64,000 bases of DNA from Klebsiella sp. WP3-W18-ESBL-02 (GCF_014168815.1 NZ_AP021972.1:3410001-3474000); one strand, 5' to 3'; counted from the stretch's first letter, positions 31,894 to 40,719 are shown. Program-made: numbers and translations. The notes: generated by a model from the letters alone, not told the origin.

Positions 31894-32397
31894 ATGAGTA
31901 CTGCAAAACTGGTTAAAGCAAAAAACGCCCAACTGCTCTATACGCGTAACGACGTTCCGGACGGCGAAAAACAGGCGACCGTTGCGTTACTCAACCGTCA
32001 GGTTCTTCAGTTTATCGATCTGTCGCTGATTACCAAACAGGCCCACTGGAACATGCGCGGCGCGAACTTTATTGCCGTGCACGAAATGCTGGATGGCTTC
32101 CGCACTGCGCTGACCGATCATCTGGATACCATGGCAGAGCGCGCCGTACAGCTTGGTGGCGTGGCGCTCGGCACAACCCAGGTCATTAATGCGCAGACGC
32201 CGCTGAAAAGCTATCCGCTGGATATCTCCAGCGTTCAGGATCACCTGAAAGCGCTGGCCGAACGCTATGCCATCGTCGCGAACGACGTGCGTAAAGCCAT
32301 TAGCGAAGCGAAAGATGAAGATACCGCTGATATCTTTACCGCCGCGTCCCGCGATCTGGATAAATTCCTGTGGTTCATTGAAGCGAATATCGAATAA
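31894..32397 (+). CDS. dps: DNA protection during starvation protein Dps
   Basis: This 167-residue protein has the same length as E. coli Dps, a ferritin-like dodecamer that binds DNA and oxidises Fe(II) with hydrogen peroxide. The lysine-rich N-terminal tail MSTAKLVKAKNAQ binds DNA. The ferroxidase residues lie in AHWNMRGANFIAVHEML and FRTALTDHLDTMAERA. The start at 31894 follows AAGAGGATAT; an in-frame ATG at 31888 and further starts are less well placed. Expression in stationary phase and under oxidative stress is known for the family. A GC-rich hairpin follows. Confidence 0.96.
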   Translation: MSTAKLVKAKNAQLLYTRNDVPDGEKQATVALLNRQVLQFIDLSLITKQAHWNMRGANFIAVHEMLDGFRTALTDHLDTMAERAVQLGGVALGTTQVINAQTPLKSYPLDISSVQDHLKALAERYAIVANDVRKAISEAKDEDTADIFTAASRDLDKFLWFIEANIE

Positions 32398-32416
32398 CCA
32401 TAGAAAAATCTTATGA

Positions 32417-32440
32417 CCTTCCGGCTCCCCCGCCGGAAGG
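32417..32440 (+). other. GC-rich hairpin after dps
   Basis: CCTTCCGGC and GCCGGAAGG form a perfect 9-bp stem with loop TCCCCC, 20 bases after the dps stop. No T-run follows (GATTGC), so it is a stability or imperfect terminator hairpin. Confidence 0.55.
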
Positions 32441-32589
32441 GATTGCACCATAAAAGTGCAGGTGTTCGTGCATAATCCCCGCCGAAGTAAATAAATTGTA
32501 ATAATCACCTCACACAATCGTTAATAAAAGATTGTTTTCCCCCCAGCGTTTGCGCTAAAAAACGCCATACTTAACAACAGACTTTTTGC

Positions 32590-32617
32590 GCACCACTTTG
32601 GTGCCCACCTTTGGTGC
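32590..32617 (+). promoter_or_regulatory. paired NtrC binding sites upstream of glnH
   Basis: GCACC-ACTTT-GGTGC at 32590-32604 is a perfect NtrC-type dyad, and an overlapping imperfect dyad GCCCA-CCTTT-GGTGC spans 32603-32617. Their centres are about 109 and 122 bases before the expected sigma-54 start, the positions known for E. coli glnHp2. They mark nitrogen-limitation control of glnHPQ. Confidence 0.8.
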
Positions 32618-32691
32618 AAATGCACTTTTTTCCTGCCGCTTTTGTGCAGACCGAAAAGCATTATTTGTTAAGAAACAACTAATTGCCAAGT

Positions 32692-32707
32692 TGGCACGAT
32701 TTTTTCA
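32692..32707 (+). promoter_or_regulatory. sigma-54 promoter of glnHPQ
   Basis: TGGCACGATTTTTTCA resembles the -24/-12 consensus TGGCAC-N5-TTGCA, with a weaker -12 element. It lies 53 bases before glnH and downstream of NtrC sites, matching the layout of E. coli glnHp2, which also needs IHF. Confidence 0.72.
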
Positions 32708-32759
32708 TAAGACGATTGTTCTCGCAGGGGATCGCCCCGTGGATATAAAAGGAAATGCT

Positions 32760-33506
32760 ATGAAGTCAATGTTTAAAGTTTCACTGGCAGCACTCACCCT
32801 GGCTTTTGCGGTTTCATCTCAGGCCGCGGAGAAACAACTGGTCGTCGCAACCGATACTGCATTCGTCCCGTTTGAATTCAAACAGGGTAATCAATATGTC
32901 GGCTTTGATGTTGACCTGTGGGCGGCTATTGCGAAAGAACTGAAGCTGAATTACACCCTGAAGCCGATGGACTTCAGCGGTATCATCCCTGCATTGCAAA
33001 CGAAAAACATCGATCTGGCGCTGGCCGGTATCACCATTACCGAAGAACGCAAAAAAGCGATCGACTTCTCCGACGGCTACTACAAAAGCGGCCTGCTGGT
33101 GATGGTGAAAAGCAATAATAACGACATCAAGAGCGTGAAAGATCTCGATGGCAAAGTGGTCGCAGTGAAAAGCGGCACAGGCTCCGTTGATTATGCGAAA
33201 GCCAACATCAAAACCAAAGATCTGCGCCAGTTCCCGAACATCGATAACGCCTATATGGAGTTAGGCACAAACCGTGCTGACGCCGTGCTGCACGATACGC
33301 CGAACATCCTGTACTTCATCAAAACTGCCGGTAACGGTCAGTTCAAAGCGGTCGGCGAATCTCTGGAAGCACAGCAGTACGGTATCGCCTTCCCTAAAGG
33401 CAGCGACGAGCTGCGTGAGAAAGTGAACGGCGCGCTGAAAACGCTCAAAGAGAACGGCACCTACAACGAAATCTACAAAAAATGGTTCGGTACCGAACCT
33501 AAATAA
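32760..33506 (+). CDS. glnH: glutamine-binding periplasmic protein GlnH
   Basis: This 248-residue protein has the same length as E. coli GlnH. A signal peptide ends SSQA before AEKQLVVATD; the mature part is a type II periplasmic binding protein with FVPFEFKQGNQYVGFDVDLW, ITITEERKKAIDFS and the hinge near KVVAVKSGTGS. It binds L-glutamine and delivers it to GlnPQ. The ATG at 32760 follows AAAGGAAATGCT. Expression should rise under nitrogen limitation through the sigma-54/NtrC sites just upstream. An intercistronic hairpin separates it from glnP and probably keeps glnH mRNA more abundant. Confidence 0.97.
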   Translation: MKSMFKVSLAALTLAFAVSSQAAEKQLVVATDTAFVPFEFKQGNQYVGFDVDLWAAIAKELKLNYTLKPMDFSGIIPALQTKNIDLALAGITITEERKKAIDFSDGYYKSGLLVMVKSNNNDIKSVKDLDGKVVAVKSGTGSVDYAKANIKTKDLRQFPNIDNAYMELGTNRADAVLHDTPNILYFIKTAGNGQFKAVGESLEAQQYGIAFPKGSDELREKVNGALKTLKENGTYNEIYKKWFGTEPK

Positions 33507-33530
33507 TTATTCCAAAATCTGATGCAAACT

Positions 33531-33557
33531 CAGGGGCGGCCTTTCGCCCCTGCTATT
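33531..33557 (+). terminator. intercistronic attenuator between glnH and glnP
   Basis: CAGGGGCG and CGCCCCTG form an 8-bp stem followed by CTATTTTT. It lies in the 79-base glnH-glnP gap. Partial termination here would favour the binding protein over the membrane components. Confidence 0.75.
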
Positions 33558-33585
33558 TTTGAACCACGGTAACAGGATTATCATC

Positions 33586-34245
33586 ATGCAGTTTGACTGG
33601 AGCGTCATCTGGCCTGCCATTCCAATTCTTCTGGACGGCGCCAAAATGACTCTGTGGATTTCGATCCTCGGCCTCGCGGGCGGTATCATCATCGGTCTGG
33701 TGGCCGGTCTAGCCCGCACTTACGGCGGCTGGATTTCAAACCACATCGCCCTCGTATTTATCGAAGTGATCCGCGGTACGCCTATCGTTGTACAGGTCAT
33801 GTACATCTACTTCGCGCTGCCGATGGCCTTCCCGGACATTCGTATCGATACCTTCACCGCGGCAGTGATCACCATCATGATCAACTCCGGTGCGTATATT
33901 GCTGAAATTACTCGCGGCTCGGTGCTGTCCATCCATAAAGGCTTCAGCGAAGCAGGCCTGGCACTCGGCCTGTCGCGTCGCGAAACCATTCGCCATGTGA
34001 TTATGCCGCTGGCCGTTCGTCGTATGCTGCCTGCATTAGGCAACCAGCTGATCATCAGTATCAAAGATACGTCGCTGTTTATCGTTATCGGTGCAGCCGA
34101 GCTGACCCGCAGCGGCCAGGAAATTATCGCCGGAAACTTCCGCGCGCTGGAAATCTGGACCGCCGTCGGCGTTATCTACCTGATCATCACCCAGGTACTC
34201 AACATCGTGCTCCGCATTCTTGAAAGAAGGATGAAAATCCTGTGA
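33586..34245 (+). CDS. glnP: glutamine ABC transporter permease GlnP
   Basis: This 219-residue inner-membrane protein has the same length as E. coli GlnP. Five hydrophobic segments are present, with the N-terminal AKMTLWISILGLAGGIIIGL and the ATPase-coupling EAA loop around EAGLALGLSRRETIRHVIMP. Two copies form the channel for glutamine taken over from GlnH. The ATG at 33586 matches the E. coli start; in-frame upstream codons lack a ribosome-binding site. The gene overlaps glnQ by four bases, so both are translated together. Confidence 0.96.
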   Translation: MQFDWSVIWPAIPILLDGAKMTLWISILGLAGGIIIGLVAGLARTYGGWISNHIALVFIEVIRGTPIVVQVMYIYFALPMAFPDIRIDTFTAAVITIMINSGAYIAEITRGSVLSIHKGFSEAGLALGLSRRETIRHVIMPLAVRRMLPALGNQLIISIKDTSLFIVIGAAELTRSGQEIIAGNFRALEIWTAVGVIYLIITQVLNIVLRILERRMKIL

Positions 34246-34964
34246 TTGAATTTAAAAACGTTTCTAAGCACTTCGGCCAAACCCAGGTGCTGCACAACAT
34301 TGACCTGAACATCAAACAGGGTGAAGTGGTGGTCATTATCGGACCATCCGGTTCCGGTAAATCCACCCTGCTGCGCTGCATTAACAAACTCGAAGAAATC
34401 ACCAGCGGCGATCTGTTCGTTGATGGTTTGAAAGTCAACGATCCCAAAGTTGACGAGCGCCTGATTCGTCAGGAAGCCGGGATGGTGTTCCAGCAGTTCT
34501 ATCTGTTCCCACACCTGACGGCGCTGGAAAACGTGATGTTTGGCCCCACCCGCGTACGCGGTCTGAACAAAGATGAAGCGGAGAAACTGGCGAAAGATCT
34601 GCTGGCGAAAGTGGGGCTGGCGGAACGCGCGCACCACTACCCTTCCGAGCTGTCCGGCGGCCAGCAGCAGCGCGTGGCTATTGCCCGTGCGCTGGCGGTG
34701 AAGCCGAAAATGATGCTGTTTGATGAGCCGACCTCAGCGCTGGACCCGGAGCTGCGTCATGAAGTGCTGAAGGTCATGCAGGATCTGGCGGAGGAAGGGA
34801 TGACGATGGTTATCGTTACCCACGAAATCGGCTTTGCTGAGAAAGTGGCATCGCGCCTGATCTTTATAGATAAAGGCCGGATTGCCGAAGACGGCAACCC
34901 GCAGGAGCTGGTGAAGAACCCACCGAGCCAGCGTCTGCAAGAGTTCCTGCAGCACGTTTCCTGA
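34242..34964 (+). CDS. glnQ: glutamine ABC transporter ATPase GlnQ
   Basis: This 240-residue ATPase has the same length as E. coli GlnQ. The Walker A motif GPSGSGKST is near residue 34, the signature LSGGQQQRVAIARAL near 134, and Walker B MLFDEPTSALDPE near 155, with the switch histidine in VTHEIGF. It powers glutamine import through GlnP at the inner face of the membrane. Its start overlaps glnP by ATGA, and a strong terminator follows eight bases after the stop. Confidence 0.97.
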   Translation: MIEFKNVSKHFGQTQVLHNIDLNIKQGEVVVIIGPSGSGKSTLLRCINKLEEITSGDLFVDGLKVNDPKVDERLIRQEAGMVFQQFYLFPHLTALENVMFGPTRVRGLNKDEAEKLAKDLLAKVGLAERAHHYPSELSGGQQQRVAIARALAVKPKMMLFDEPTSALDPELRHEVLKVMQDLAEEGMTMVIVTHEIGFAEKVASRLIFIDKGRIAEDGNPQELVKNPPSQRLQEFLQHVS

Positions 34965-34969
34965 TAGCA

Positions 34970-35003
34970 CGCCGTTTATCCCGCCGGGATAAACGGCGTT
35001 TTT
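34970..35003. terminator. terminator between glnQ and rlmF
   Basis: CGCCGTTTATCCC and GGGATAAACGGCG form a perfect 13-bp stem followed by TTTTTC, ending the glnHPQ operon. The convergent rlmF gene ends three bases further on and may share it. Confidence 0.92.
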
Positions 35004-35006
35004 CTT

Positions 35007-35933
35007 TTAGCGTTTACGCGCCAGAAAACGGCGGCGCTGTTCGTCATCCATAAACGACCACGCAATAAAGCGGCTCTGCTTCTGCCCCTGCGACATCTCT
35101 TTTTTCACCACCTTCACCGCACCGACGTCGGTTAACGCCCGGTACAGCGGCGGCAGGTTTTCACCTTTTGACACCAGCGATGTGAACCACATGACCTGGC
35201 GGGCAAAGCCTTTACTCTCAGCAATCATTTGCTTAATAAAAGCCACCTCACCGCCTTCGCACCACAGTTCCTGCTGCTGGCCGCCAAAGTTCAGCGCATC
35301 GTCACGCTCCTGCCCCAGATTACGGCGCTTACGCTCGCTACCCGCGCGGGCGGCAGCGGCAGAATCGTGGAACGGCGGATTACACAGAGTCGCGTCGTAC
35401 TGTTCGTTTTTGTGGATGATACCGTTAAACATCGCGGCACCGTCTTTCTGACGACGCAGGCGAATCATGCGGTTCAGCGACGGGTTTGCGCTCAGGATAG
35501 CCTGCGCGCTGGCAAACGCCTGAGGATGAGTTTCACTGCCGGTAAAGCGCCAGCCATACTCGTGCGCACCAATCAGCGGATAAATACAGTTCGCACCCAC
35601 GCCGATATCCAGAATACTGGCTCCCTTGACCACATTGCCGCTCTCATCGCTGAGCAGATCGCCCAGATGATGGATATAATCGGCGCGCCCCGGCACCGGC
35701 GGGCAGAGGAACCCGTCTGGAATATCCCACTCTTTCACCCCGTAGAAATGGGCCAGCAGCGCTTTATTCAGCGTTTTCACCGCCTGCGGGTCGGCAAAAT
35801 TCACGGTTTGCTCCCCGGCCGGGTTGAGGATAATAAAATCGCTCAGCGCGGGGCAGGCCTGACGCAGCGCGTCCAGGTCGTAGCGGCTGTGATGGCGGTT
35901 GCGCGGGTGCAACCCCGGTTTTTGGCTACTCAT
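35007..35933 (-). CDS. rlmF: 23S rRNA (adenine1618-N6)-methyltransferase RlmF
   Basis: This 308-residue protein has the same length as E. coli RlmF (YbiN), which methylates A1618 of 23S rRNA with S-adenosylmethionine. The Rossmann-type binding loop is SILDIGVGANCIYPLIG and the catalytic motif for N6-adenine methylation is CNPPFHDS. The N-terminal KPGLHPRNRHHSRYDL and the basic C-terminus probably contact RNA. It converges on glnQ. Backbone gene with little doubt. Confidence 0.95.
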   Translation of the reverse strand: MSSQKPGLHPRNRHHSRYDLDALRQACPALSDFIILNPAGEQTVNFADPQAVKTLNKALLAHFYGVKEWDIPDGFLCPPVPGRADYIHHLGDLLSDESGNVVKGASILDIGVGANCIYPLIGAHEYGWRFTGSETHPQAFASAQAILSANPSLNRMIRLRRQKDGAAMFNGIIHKNEQYDATLCNPPFHDSAAAARAGSERKRRNLGQERDDALNFGGQQQELWCEGGEVAFIKQMIAESKGFARQVMWFTSLVSKGENLPPLYRALTDVGAVKVVKKEMSQGQKQSRFIAWSFMDDEQRRRFLARKR

Positions 35934-36029
35934 GACTTTCTCCTGTCGTAATGCGCCGTAAGATACCCGTTGACGGCGGCGCGGTAAATAAGGGAGTCTG
36001 GATTACCGCTTCTTAATTATGGGTACGTC

Positions 36030-36653
36030 ATGTACTTTTATCAGCCTTCTCACGGCCACGGGCTGCCTCATGACCCGCTAAACGCCATCGTCGGGCCACG
36101 GCCTATTGGCTGGATCTCTTCCGTTGACGTCGAAGGGCGGCGCAACCTTGCCCCCTACAGCTTCTTTAACTGCTTTAACTATCGCCCGCCGATTATCGGC
36201 TTTGCCAGCAGCGGCTGGAAAGATAGCGTGCAGAATATTATGGAAACCAAAGCGTTCGTCTGGAATCTGACGACCCGTGATTTGGCGGTGGCGATGAATG
36301 AAACCTCCGCTACCCTGCCCCACGGCGAGGATGAATTTGCCCGCGCCGGGCTGACCGCCGCACCGAGCCGTCTGGTCAGCGCGCCGCGCGTAGCGCAGAG
36401 CCCGGTCAACTTCGAGTGTCGCCTCTCGCAGTGCATTCAGCTAACGGGCGCCGACGGTACCGCCGTCGATACCTGGCTGGTGCTGGGTGAAGTGGTCGGT
36501 ATTCATATCGATGAATCGCTGCTTGAGGACGGAATCTATCAGACCGCCCGCGCACAGCCGGTCCTGCGCGCGGGTGGGCCCTCCGCCTACTACACCATCG
36601 ATGAGCGCCATCGCTTCGATTTAATTCGCCCGGATGCCCGTCGCGATAAATAA
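36030..36653 (+). CDS. flavin reductase-like (split-barrel FMN) protein
   Basis: This 207-residue protein belongs to the flavin reductase-like domain family (DIM6/NTAB type), FMN-binding split beta-barrels that act as NAD(P)H:flavin oxidoreductases or oxygenase partners. The N-terminal HDPLNAIVGPRPIGWISS and NLAPYSFFNCFNYRPPIIGF segments are characteristic FMN-binding parts. It has no partner monooxygenase gene nearby, so its role is open. It is divergent from rlmF and ends at a good terminator. No K-12 counterpart is known at this spot. Confidence 0.82.
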   Translation: MYFYQPSHGHGLPHDPLNAIVGPRPIGWISSVDVEGRRNLAPYSFFNCFNYRPPIIGFASSGWKDSVQNIMETKAFVWNLTTRDLAVAMNETSATLPHGEDEFARAGLTAAPSRLVSAPRVAQSPVNFECRLSQCIQLTGADGTAVDTWLVLGEVVGIHIDESLLEDGIYQTARAQPVLRAGGPSAYYTIDERHRFDLIRPDARRDK

Positions 36654-36657
36654 AAAA

Positions 36658-36681
36658 CAGCCACGTCGGTGGCTGCTTTTT
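36658..36681 (+). terminator. terminator after flavin reductase-like gene
   Basis: CAGCCAC and GTGGCTG pair across a four-base loop and are followed by CTTTTT, five bases after the stop codon. Confidence 0.88.
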
Positions 36682-36736
36682 CCTGCCCGCCGCCTACAAT
36701 TAAGGTATTCCCTGTTGCTTTCAGGAGGGGATACAA

Positions 36737-36985
36737 ATGCACACCTTTCACCTGCTTTTCGCCGCCGCGTTCCTCGCTACAACCACCGTCTGCGCCCAAT
36801 CCGCTCCTGCTCCAGGCGTTCCGTTTCGCCCGGTGGGTACCGTAACGGCCAGCGGCGCCAGCAACCTTGACGATCTTCAGCAGCAGTTGGCCAAAAAGGC
36901 GCACGAAGCTGGCGCGATAGCCTTTGTCGTTGACGTAGCCGGCGGAAAAAACAAGCTGTTCGGTTCTGCGACGTTGTACCGGTAA
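36737..36985 (+). CDS. DUF1471 (YhcN/BhsA/McbA-like) exported small protein
   Basis: This 82-residue protein has a signal peptide of about 20 residues (cut near VCAQS) and one DUF1471 domain, with GTVTASGASNLDDLQQQLAKKA followed by a short strand ending FGSATLYR. DUF1471 proteins are small periplasmic or outer-membrane-associated proteins induced by stress and linked to biofilm formation. The motif with TASGASNLDDL is nearer to McbA than to YbiJ. A good CAGGAGGGG ribosome-binding site precedes the ATG. A second DUF1471 gene lies about 4 kb away beyond fiu and ybiX. Confidence 0.85.
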   Translation: MHTFHLLFAAAFLATTTVCAQSAPAPGVPFRPVGTVTASGASNLDDLQQQLAKKAHEAGAIAFVVDVAGGKNKLFGSATLYR

Positions 36986-37257
36986 ACGGCCATCGTGAGC
37001 GGATGGCTTGACGCCTCCCTCAGGGCCATTCGACTGAATCGTGTAAACTTTATGTATAAAAAATGAAGAAACTGTAAATCAATATATTTATTTTTCTGCC
37101 AATGAGTGATAAAAAGTCACACGACTTGATAATGCTTATCAAAATCATTATCAAATTCATTTAATAAATTTTAAGCAACCTGCAGTGGCAAAGGGGACGA
37201 GACGATCCCTACTGTCATTTTTTTAATGGCTTTTTAAATTATAAGATGCTCATTGAT
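36986..37257. promoter_or_regulatory. fiu upstream region with Fur box
   Basis: This 272-base AT-rich gap holds the fiu promoter. A double Fur site of GATAATG/CATTATC-type hexamer repeats spans 37128-37152, so iron-replete Fur should repress fiu. No other ORF or repeat was seen in it. Confidence 0.7.
37128..37152 (+). promoter_or_regulatory. Fur box
   Basis: The 25-base stretch starts GATAATGCTTATC and ends AATCATTATC, an inverted arrangement of GATAAT hexamers matching the Fur consensus. It lies about 105 bases before the fiu start and fits the known iron control of fiu in E. coli. Confidence 0.88.
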
Positions 37258-39540
37258 ATGGAAAAAAATCGCACTACTCCGTTTGGCAGCTTTCGTTCTC
37301 TCACCTTCTTTACCGGGATCTGTATCGGCCTGACCCCCGCCGCCCAGGCCGATGAGGGGAAAGAGAAAAACGCGGGTGATACGCTGGTTGTTGAAGCCCA
37401 AACTCCGTCCCTGTATGCCCCCACTCAATCGGCCGACCCGAAATTCAGCCGTCCAATTGCGGATACCACCCGCACCGTCACGGTGATTTCTGAGCAGGTG
37501 TTGAAGGATCAAGGGGCGACAAACCTGACCGATGCGCTGAAAAACGTACCGGGCGTCGGGGCTTTCTTTGCCGGTGAAAACGGCAGCTCGTCAACGGGCG
37601 ACACCATCTACATGCGCGGAGCCGATACGTCTAACAGTATCTATATTGACGGTATTCGCGATATTGGCAGCGTGACGCGCGACACATTTAACACCCAGCA
37701 GGTGGAAGTGATCAAAGGCCCCTCAGGGTCCGACTACGGGCGCAGCGCGCCGACCGGTTCGATCAACATGATCAGCAAACAGCCGCGCCTGGACTCCGGG
37801 ATCGATGCCTCCGCCAGCGTCGGCAGCGCATGGTATCGTCGTGGCACGCTGGACCTGAATGAAGCGATCGGTGAAACCGCCGCGGTGCGTTTAAATCTGA
37901 TGGGTGAAAAAACCCACGATGCCGGGCGCGATAACGTTAAAAACGAGCGCTACGGTATTGCACCGTCCATTGCGTTCGGCCTCGGCACGCAAAACCGTCT
38001 GTACCTCAACTACCTGCACGTGACGCAGAACAACACCCCGGACGGCGGCGTGCCAACCGTTGGGCTGCCGGGCTACTCCGCACCCAATGCCGCCACTTCG
38101 GCGCTGAATCACTCAGGTAAAGTGGACACCCATAACTTCTACGGCACTCGCTCCGACTACGACGACTCGACCACCGATACGGCGACGATGCGTTTTGAGC
38201 ACGACTTCAACGACACCACCACCCTTCGCAACACTACCCGCTGGTCGCAGATCAAGCAGGACTATATGATGACGGCGATGATGGGGGGGGCCACGAACAT
38301 TACTCGCCCAAATCCAAATAACGTCGACACCTGGACCTGGACACGTAACATCAATACCAAGGATGTGAGCAACAAAATTCTCACTAACCAGACCAACCTG
38401 ACCTCGAAGTTCTCTACCGGCGCAATCGGCCACGATATCAGTACCGGGGTAGAGTTTACCCGCGAACAGCAGACCAACTACGGTGTGTATCCGTTTACCG
38501 CTCCGGCAGTGAACCTCTATCACCCTGATAGCAGCATTTCTCTGGGCAGCCTCCAGCGCAGCGGCGCCAATGCGAATGGTCAGACCGATACCTTCGGTAT
38601 CTACGCCTTTGACACGCTGCAAATTACCCGTGATTTTGAGTTGAACGGCGGTATCCGTCTGGATAGCTATCGCACCGAGTACGACAGCGCATCGCTGTGC
38701 GGCGGCACTGCCCGCGGCGCGGTAGCTTGCCCCGCGGGCGTCGCGAAAAATTCACCGGTCACCACCGTTGACGCCAGCAAATCGGGCAACCTCGTGAACT
38801 GGAAGGCCGGTGCGCTCTATCACCTGACGCAGAACGGCAACGTTTACGTTAACTACGCTATCTCCCAGCAGCCTCCGGGCGGCAGCAACTTTGCCCTGGC
38901 CGCTGGCGGTACGGGCAACAGCGCCAACCGCACCGACTTTAAACCGCAGAAGGCGAAAACCAGCGAAATTGGCACCAAGTGGGAAGTGCTGGATAAACGC
39001 CTGCTGCTGTCGGCCGCCCTGTTCCGTACCGACATTGAAAACGATGTCGAAGCTAACGACGACGGCACCTACTCACAGTACGGCACTAAGCGCGTAGAAG
39101 GCTACGAGCTGTCCGTTGCCGGCAATATCACTCCAGAATGGCAGGTGATTGGCGGCTTTACTCAACAGCGTGCGACGGTGCGTGCAGGCGCGAACGTCGC
39201 GCAGGATGGCAGCGCTTCTCTGCCGTACACGCCGGAACACGCCTTCACGCTGTGGAACCAGTACCAGGCGACCGATGCCCTCTCCGTGGGCGCAGGCGCT
39301 CGCTATATTGGCAGCATGCACCGCGGCTCCGATGGTGCTGTGGGCACGCCGTCGTTCACCGAAAGCTATTGGGTGGCCGACGCCAGACTGGGCTATCGCG
39401 TCAACAGCAATCTCGATCTGCAGCTGAACGTCTATAACCTGTTCGATACCGACTATGTTGCTTCCATCAACAAGAGCGGCTATCGCTACCATCCTGGCGA
39501 ACCACGCACCTTCGTACTGACGGCGAACGTTCATTTCTAA
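37258..39540 (+). CDS. fiu: TonB-dependent catecholate siderophore receptor Fiu
   Basis: This 760-residue outer-membrane receptor has the same length as E. coli Fiu, which takes up monomeric catechols such as dihydroxybenzoylserine and catechol-conjugated beta-lactams. A signal peptide ends near AAQA. The TonB box is DTLVVEA, a plug domain follows (NLTDALKNVPGVGAFFAGE, GADTSNSIYIDGIRD), and the barrel ends TFVLTANVHF with C-terminal Phe. The start at 37258 matches the E. coli N-terminus; a GTG/ATG farther upstream would add four residues. Iron limitation should derepress it through the Fur box upstream. ybiX follows after a REP element. Confidence 0.95.
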   Translation: MEKNRTTPFGSFRSLTFFTGICIGLTPAAQADEGKEKNAGDTLVVEAQTPSLYAPTQSADPKFSRPIADTTRTVTVISEQVLKDQGATNLTDALKNVPGVGAFFAGENGSSSTGDTIYMRGADTSNSIYIDGIRDIGSVTRDTFNTQQVEVIKGPSGSDYGRSAPTGSINMISKQPRLDSGIDASASVGSAWYRRGTLDLNEAIGETAAVRLNLMGEKTHDAGRDNVKNERYGIAPSIAFGLGTQNRLYLNYLHVTQNNTPDGGVPTVGLPGYSAPNAATSALNHSGKVDTHNFYGTRSDYDDSTTDTATMRFEHDFNDTTTLRNTTRWSQIKQDYMMTAMMGGATNITRPNPNNVDTWTWTRNINTKDVSNKILTNQTNLTSKFSTGAIGHDISTGVEFTREQQTNYGVYPFTAPAVNLYHPDSSISLGSLQRSGANANGQTDTFGIYAFDTLQITRDFELNGGIRLDSYRTEYDSASLCGGTARGAVACPAGVAKNSPVTTVDASKSGNLVNWKAGALYHLTQNGNVYVNYAISQQPPGGSNFALAAGGTGNSANRTDFKPQKAKTSEIGTKWEVLDKRLLLSAALFRTDIENDVEANDDGTYSQYGTKRVEGYELSVAGNITPEWQVIGGFTQQRATVRAGANVAQDGSASLPYTPEHAFTLWNQYQATDALSVGAGARYIGSMHRGSDGAVGTPSFTESYWVADARLGYRVNSNLDLQLNVYNLFDTDYVASINKSGYRYHPGEPRTFVLTANVHF

Positions 39541-39604
39541 GGCATCATGTGGGGCGCTGGCCTAATGCTGGTCAGTTAAGGCGTTGAATTCAGGAGCAGG
39601 AACC

Positions 39605-39685
39605 GTAGGCCGGATAAGGCGTTTACGCCGCCATCCGGCAATCAGCGCGCAGTGTGCCGGATGGCGCTTTGCTTATCCGGCCTAC
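39605..39685. repeat. REP/BIME pair
   Basis: GTAGGCCGGATAAGGCG at the left and GCTTATCCGGCCTAC at the right, with inner GCCGCCATCCGGC and GCCGGATGGCGC, form two inverted REP units between fiu and ybiX. Confidence 0.88.
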
Positions 39686-39746
39686 GAATCTCGCTTAACT
39701 GACAGGCATTGAGGCACAGGCCCCACTTTTTTCAGGAGAGACTCCC

Positions 39747-40424
39747 ATGATGTACCGTATTCCCGGCGTATTGAGCACCGATGAAGTTCGTCATCTTGTT
39801 GCCGAACTTAACCAGGCGCAGTGGATTGATGGCCGGGCGACCGTGGGCGCACAGGGGGCGCAGGTGAAGCATAATCAGCAGGTCGATACCCGCAGCGAGC
39901 GCTATCGGGCACTGCAGGCCCTGGTGCAAGAAGCGGTAAACCGCCATTCGCTGTTCTTTGCCGCCGCGCTGCCGAAAACCCTTTCCAGCCCGCTATTCAA
40001 CCGCTATCAGCAACAGGAAACCTACGGTTTTCACGTCGATGGCGCGGTGCGCCAGCACCCCGAAAGCGGCTGGATGCGTACCGACCTGTCCGCCACCCTG
40101 TTTTTATCCGATCCGGAGAGCTATGACGGTGGAGAACTGATCATCAACGACACCTTCGGGCAGCATTCGGTGAAGCTTCCGGCAGGCGACCTGGTACTTT
40201 ATCCCTCCAGCAGCCTGCACTGCGTCACGCCGGTCACGCGCGGCGTGAGGGTAGCATCGTTTATGTGGATTCAGTCGATGATCCGCGACGATAAACGCCG
40301 CGCCATGCTGTTCGAACTGGACCGAAATATTCAATCGCTGAACAGCCGTCACGGTGAGTCGGAGGAGGCACTTTCCCTGCTTAATCTCTATCACAACCTG
40401 CTGCGCGAGTGGTCTGAGATCTAA
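39747..40424 (+). CDS. ybiX: PKHD-type Fe(II)/2-oxoglutarate hydroxylase YbiX
   Basis: This 225-residue protein has the same length as E. coli YbiX. It belongs to the PKHD/prolyl-4-hydroxylase-like dioxygenases: the first iron ligands lie in GFHVDGAVRQH (His-X-Asp), the distal His and 2-oxoglutarate arginine in LHCVTPVTRGVR. Two consecutive ATGs occur at 39747 and 39750 after CAGGAGAGA. In E. coli it lies next to fiu and is iron-regulated, suggesting a role connected to siderophore or iron handling, but its substrate is unknown. Its 3' end overlaps a minus-strand hypothetical ORF by 44 bases. Confidence 0.93.
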   Translation: MMYRIPGVLSTDEVRHLVAELNQAQWIDGRATVGAQGAQVKHNQQVDTRSERYRALQALVQEAVNRHSLFFAAALPKTLSSPLFNRYQQQETYGFHVDGAVRQHPESGWMRTDLSATLFLSDPESYDGGELIINDTFGQHSVKLPAGDLVLYPSSSLHCVTPVTRGVRVASFMWIQSMIRDDKRRAMLFELDRNIQSLNSRHGESEEALSLLNLYHNLLREWSEI

Positions 40425-40719
40425 ACAGGCGAGTATTTCTCAAAATATATGAAGAAGACGCGCCGCAAAAAATACCGCCGGCGGCCATGACAAAGGCCGC
40501 GCCAGACAACTTGATAAACGACAGATAAAAGTTTACATTCACCGCCTGTATGAGAATATAATTCCAGAACAGGCCCAACAACCCAGCTTTTATTACAAAT
40601 CCATACCGCAACATACAGAGCAATCGATTATCTTTACGAGCACGCTTTTTGGCAAAAAAAGTAGCAAATTGTGCCTTCGATCCCCCCGCTTCCGCTGGAT
40701 TCAACGCAAACACATTCAT
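40381..40719 (-). CDS. hypothetical membrane protein
   Basis: This 112-residue minus-strand ORF has two hydrophobic stretches, FVIKAGLLGLFWNYILIQAV and FIKLSGAAFVMAAGGIFC, a basic N-terminal part and a basic tail. It overlaps the last 44 bases of ybiX. No clear ribosome-binding site stands before the ATG at 40719, and no family was recognised. It fills the otherwise empty gap between ybiX and the DUF1471 gene, which gives modest support. It may be a chance ORF. Confidence 0.4.
   Translation of the reverse strand: MNVFALNPAEAGGSKAQFATFFAKKRARKDNRLLCMLRYGFVIKAGLLGLFWNYILIQAVNVNFYLSFIKLSGAAFVMAAGGIFCGASSSYILRNTRLFRSQTTRAAGCDRD

Noticed and set aside
32417..32440. Hairpin after dps as a standard rho-independent terminator
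   Set aside because: The stem is strong but no T-run follows, so it is listed only as a hairpin.
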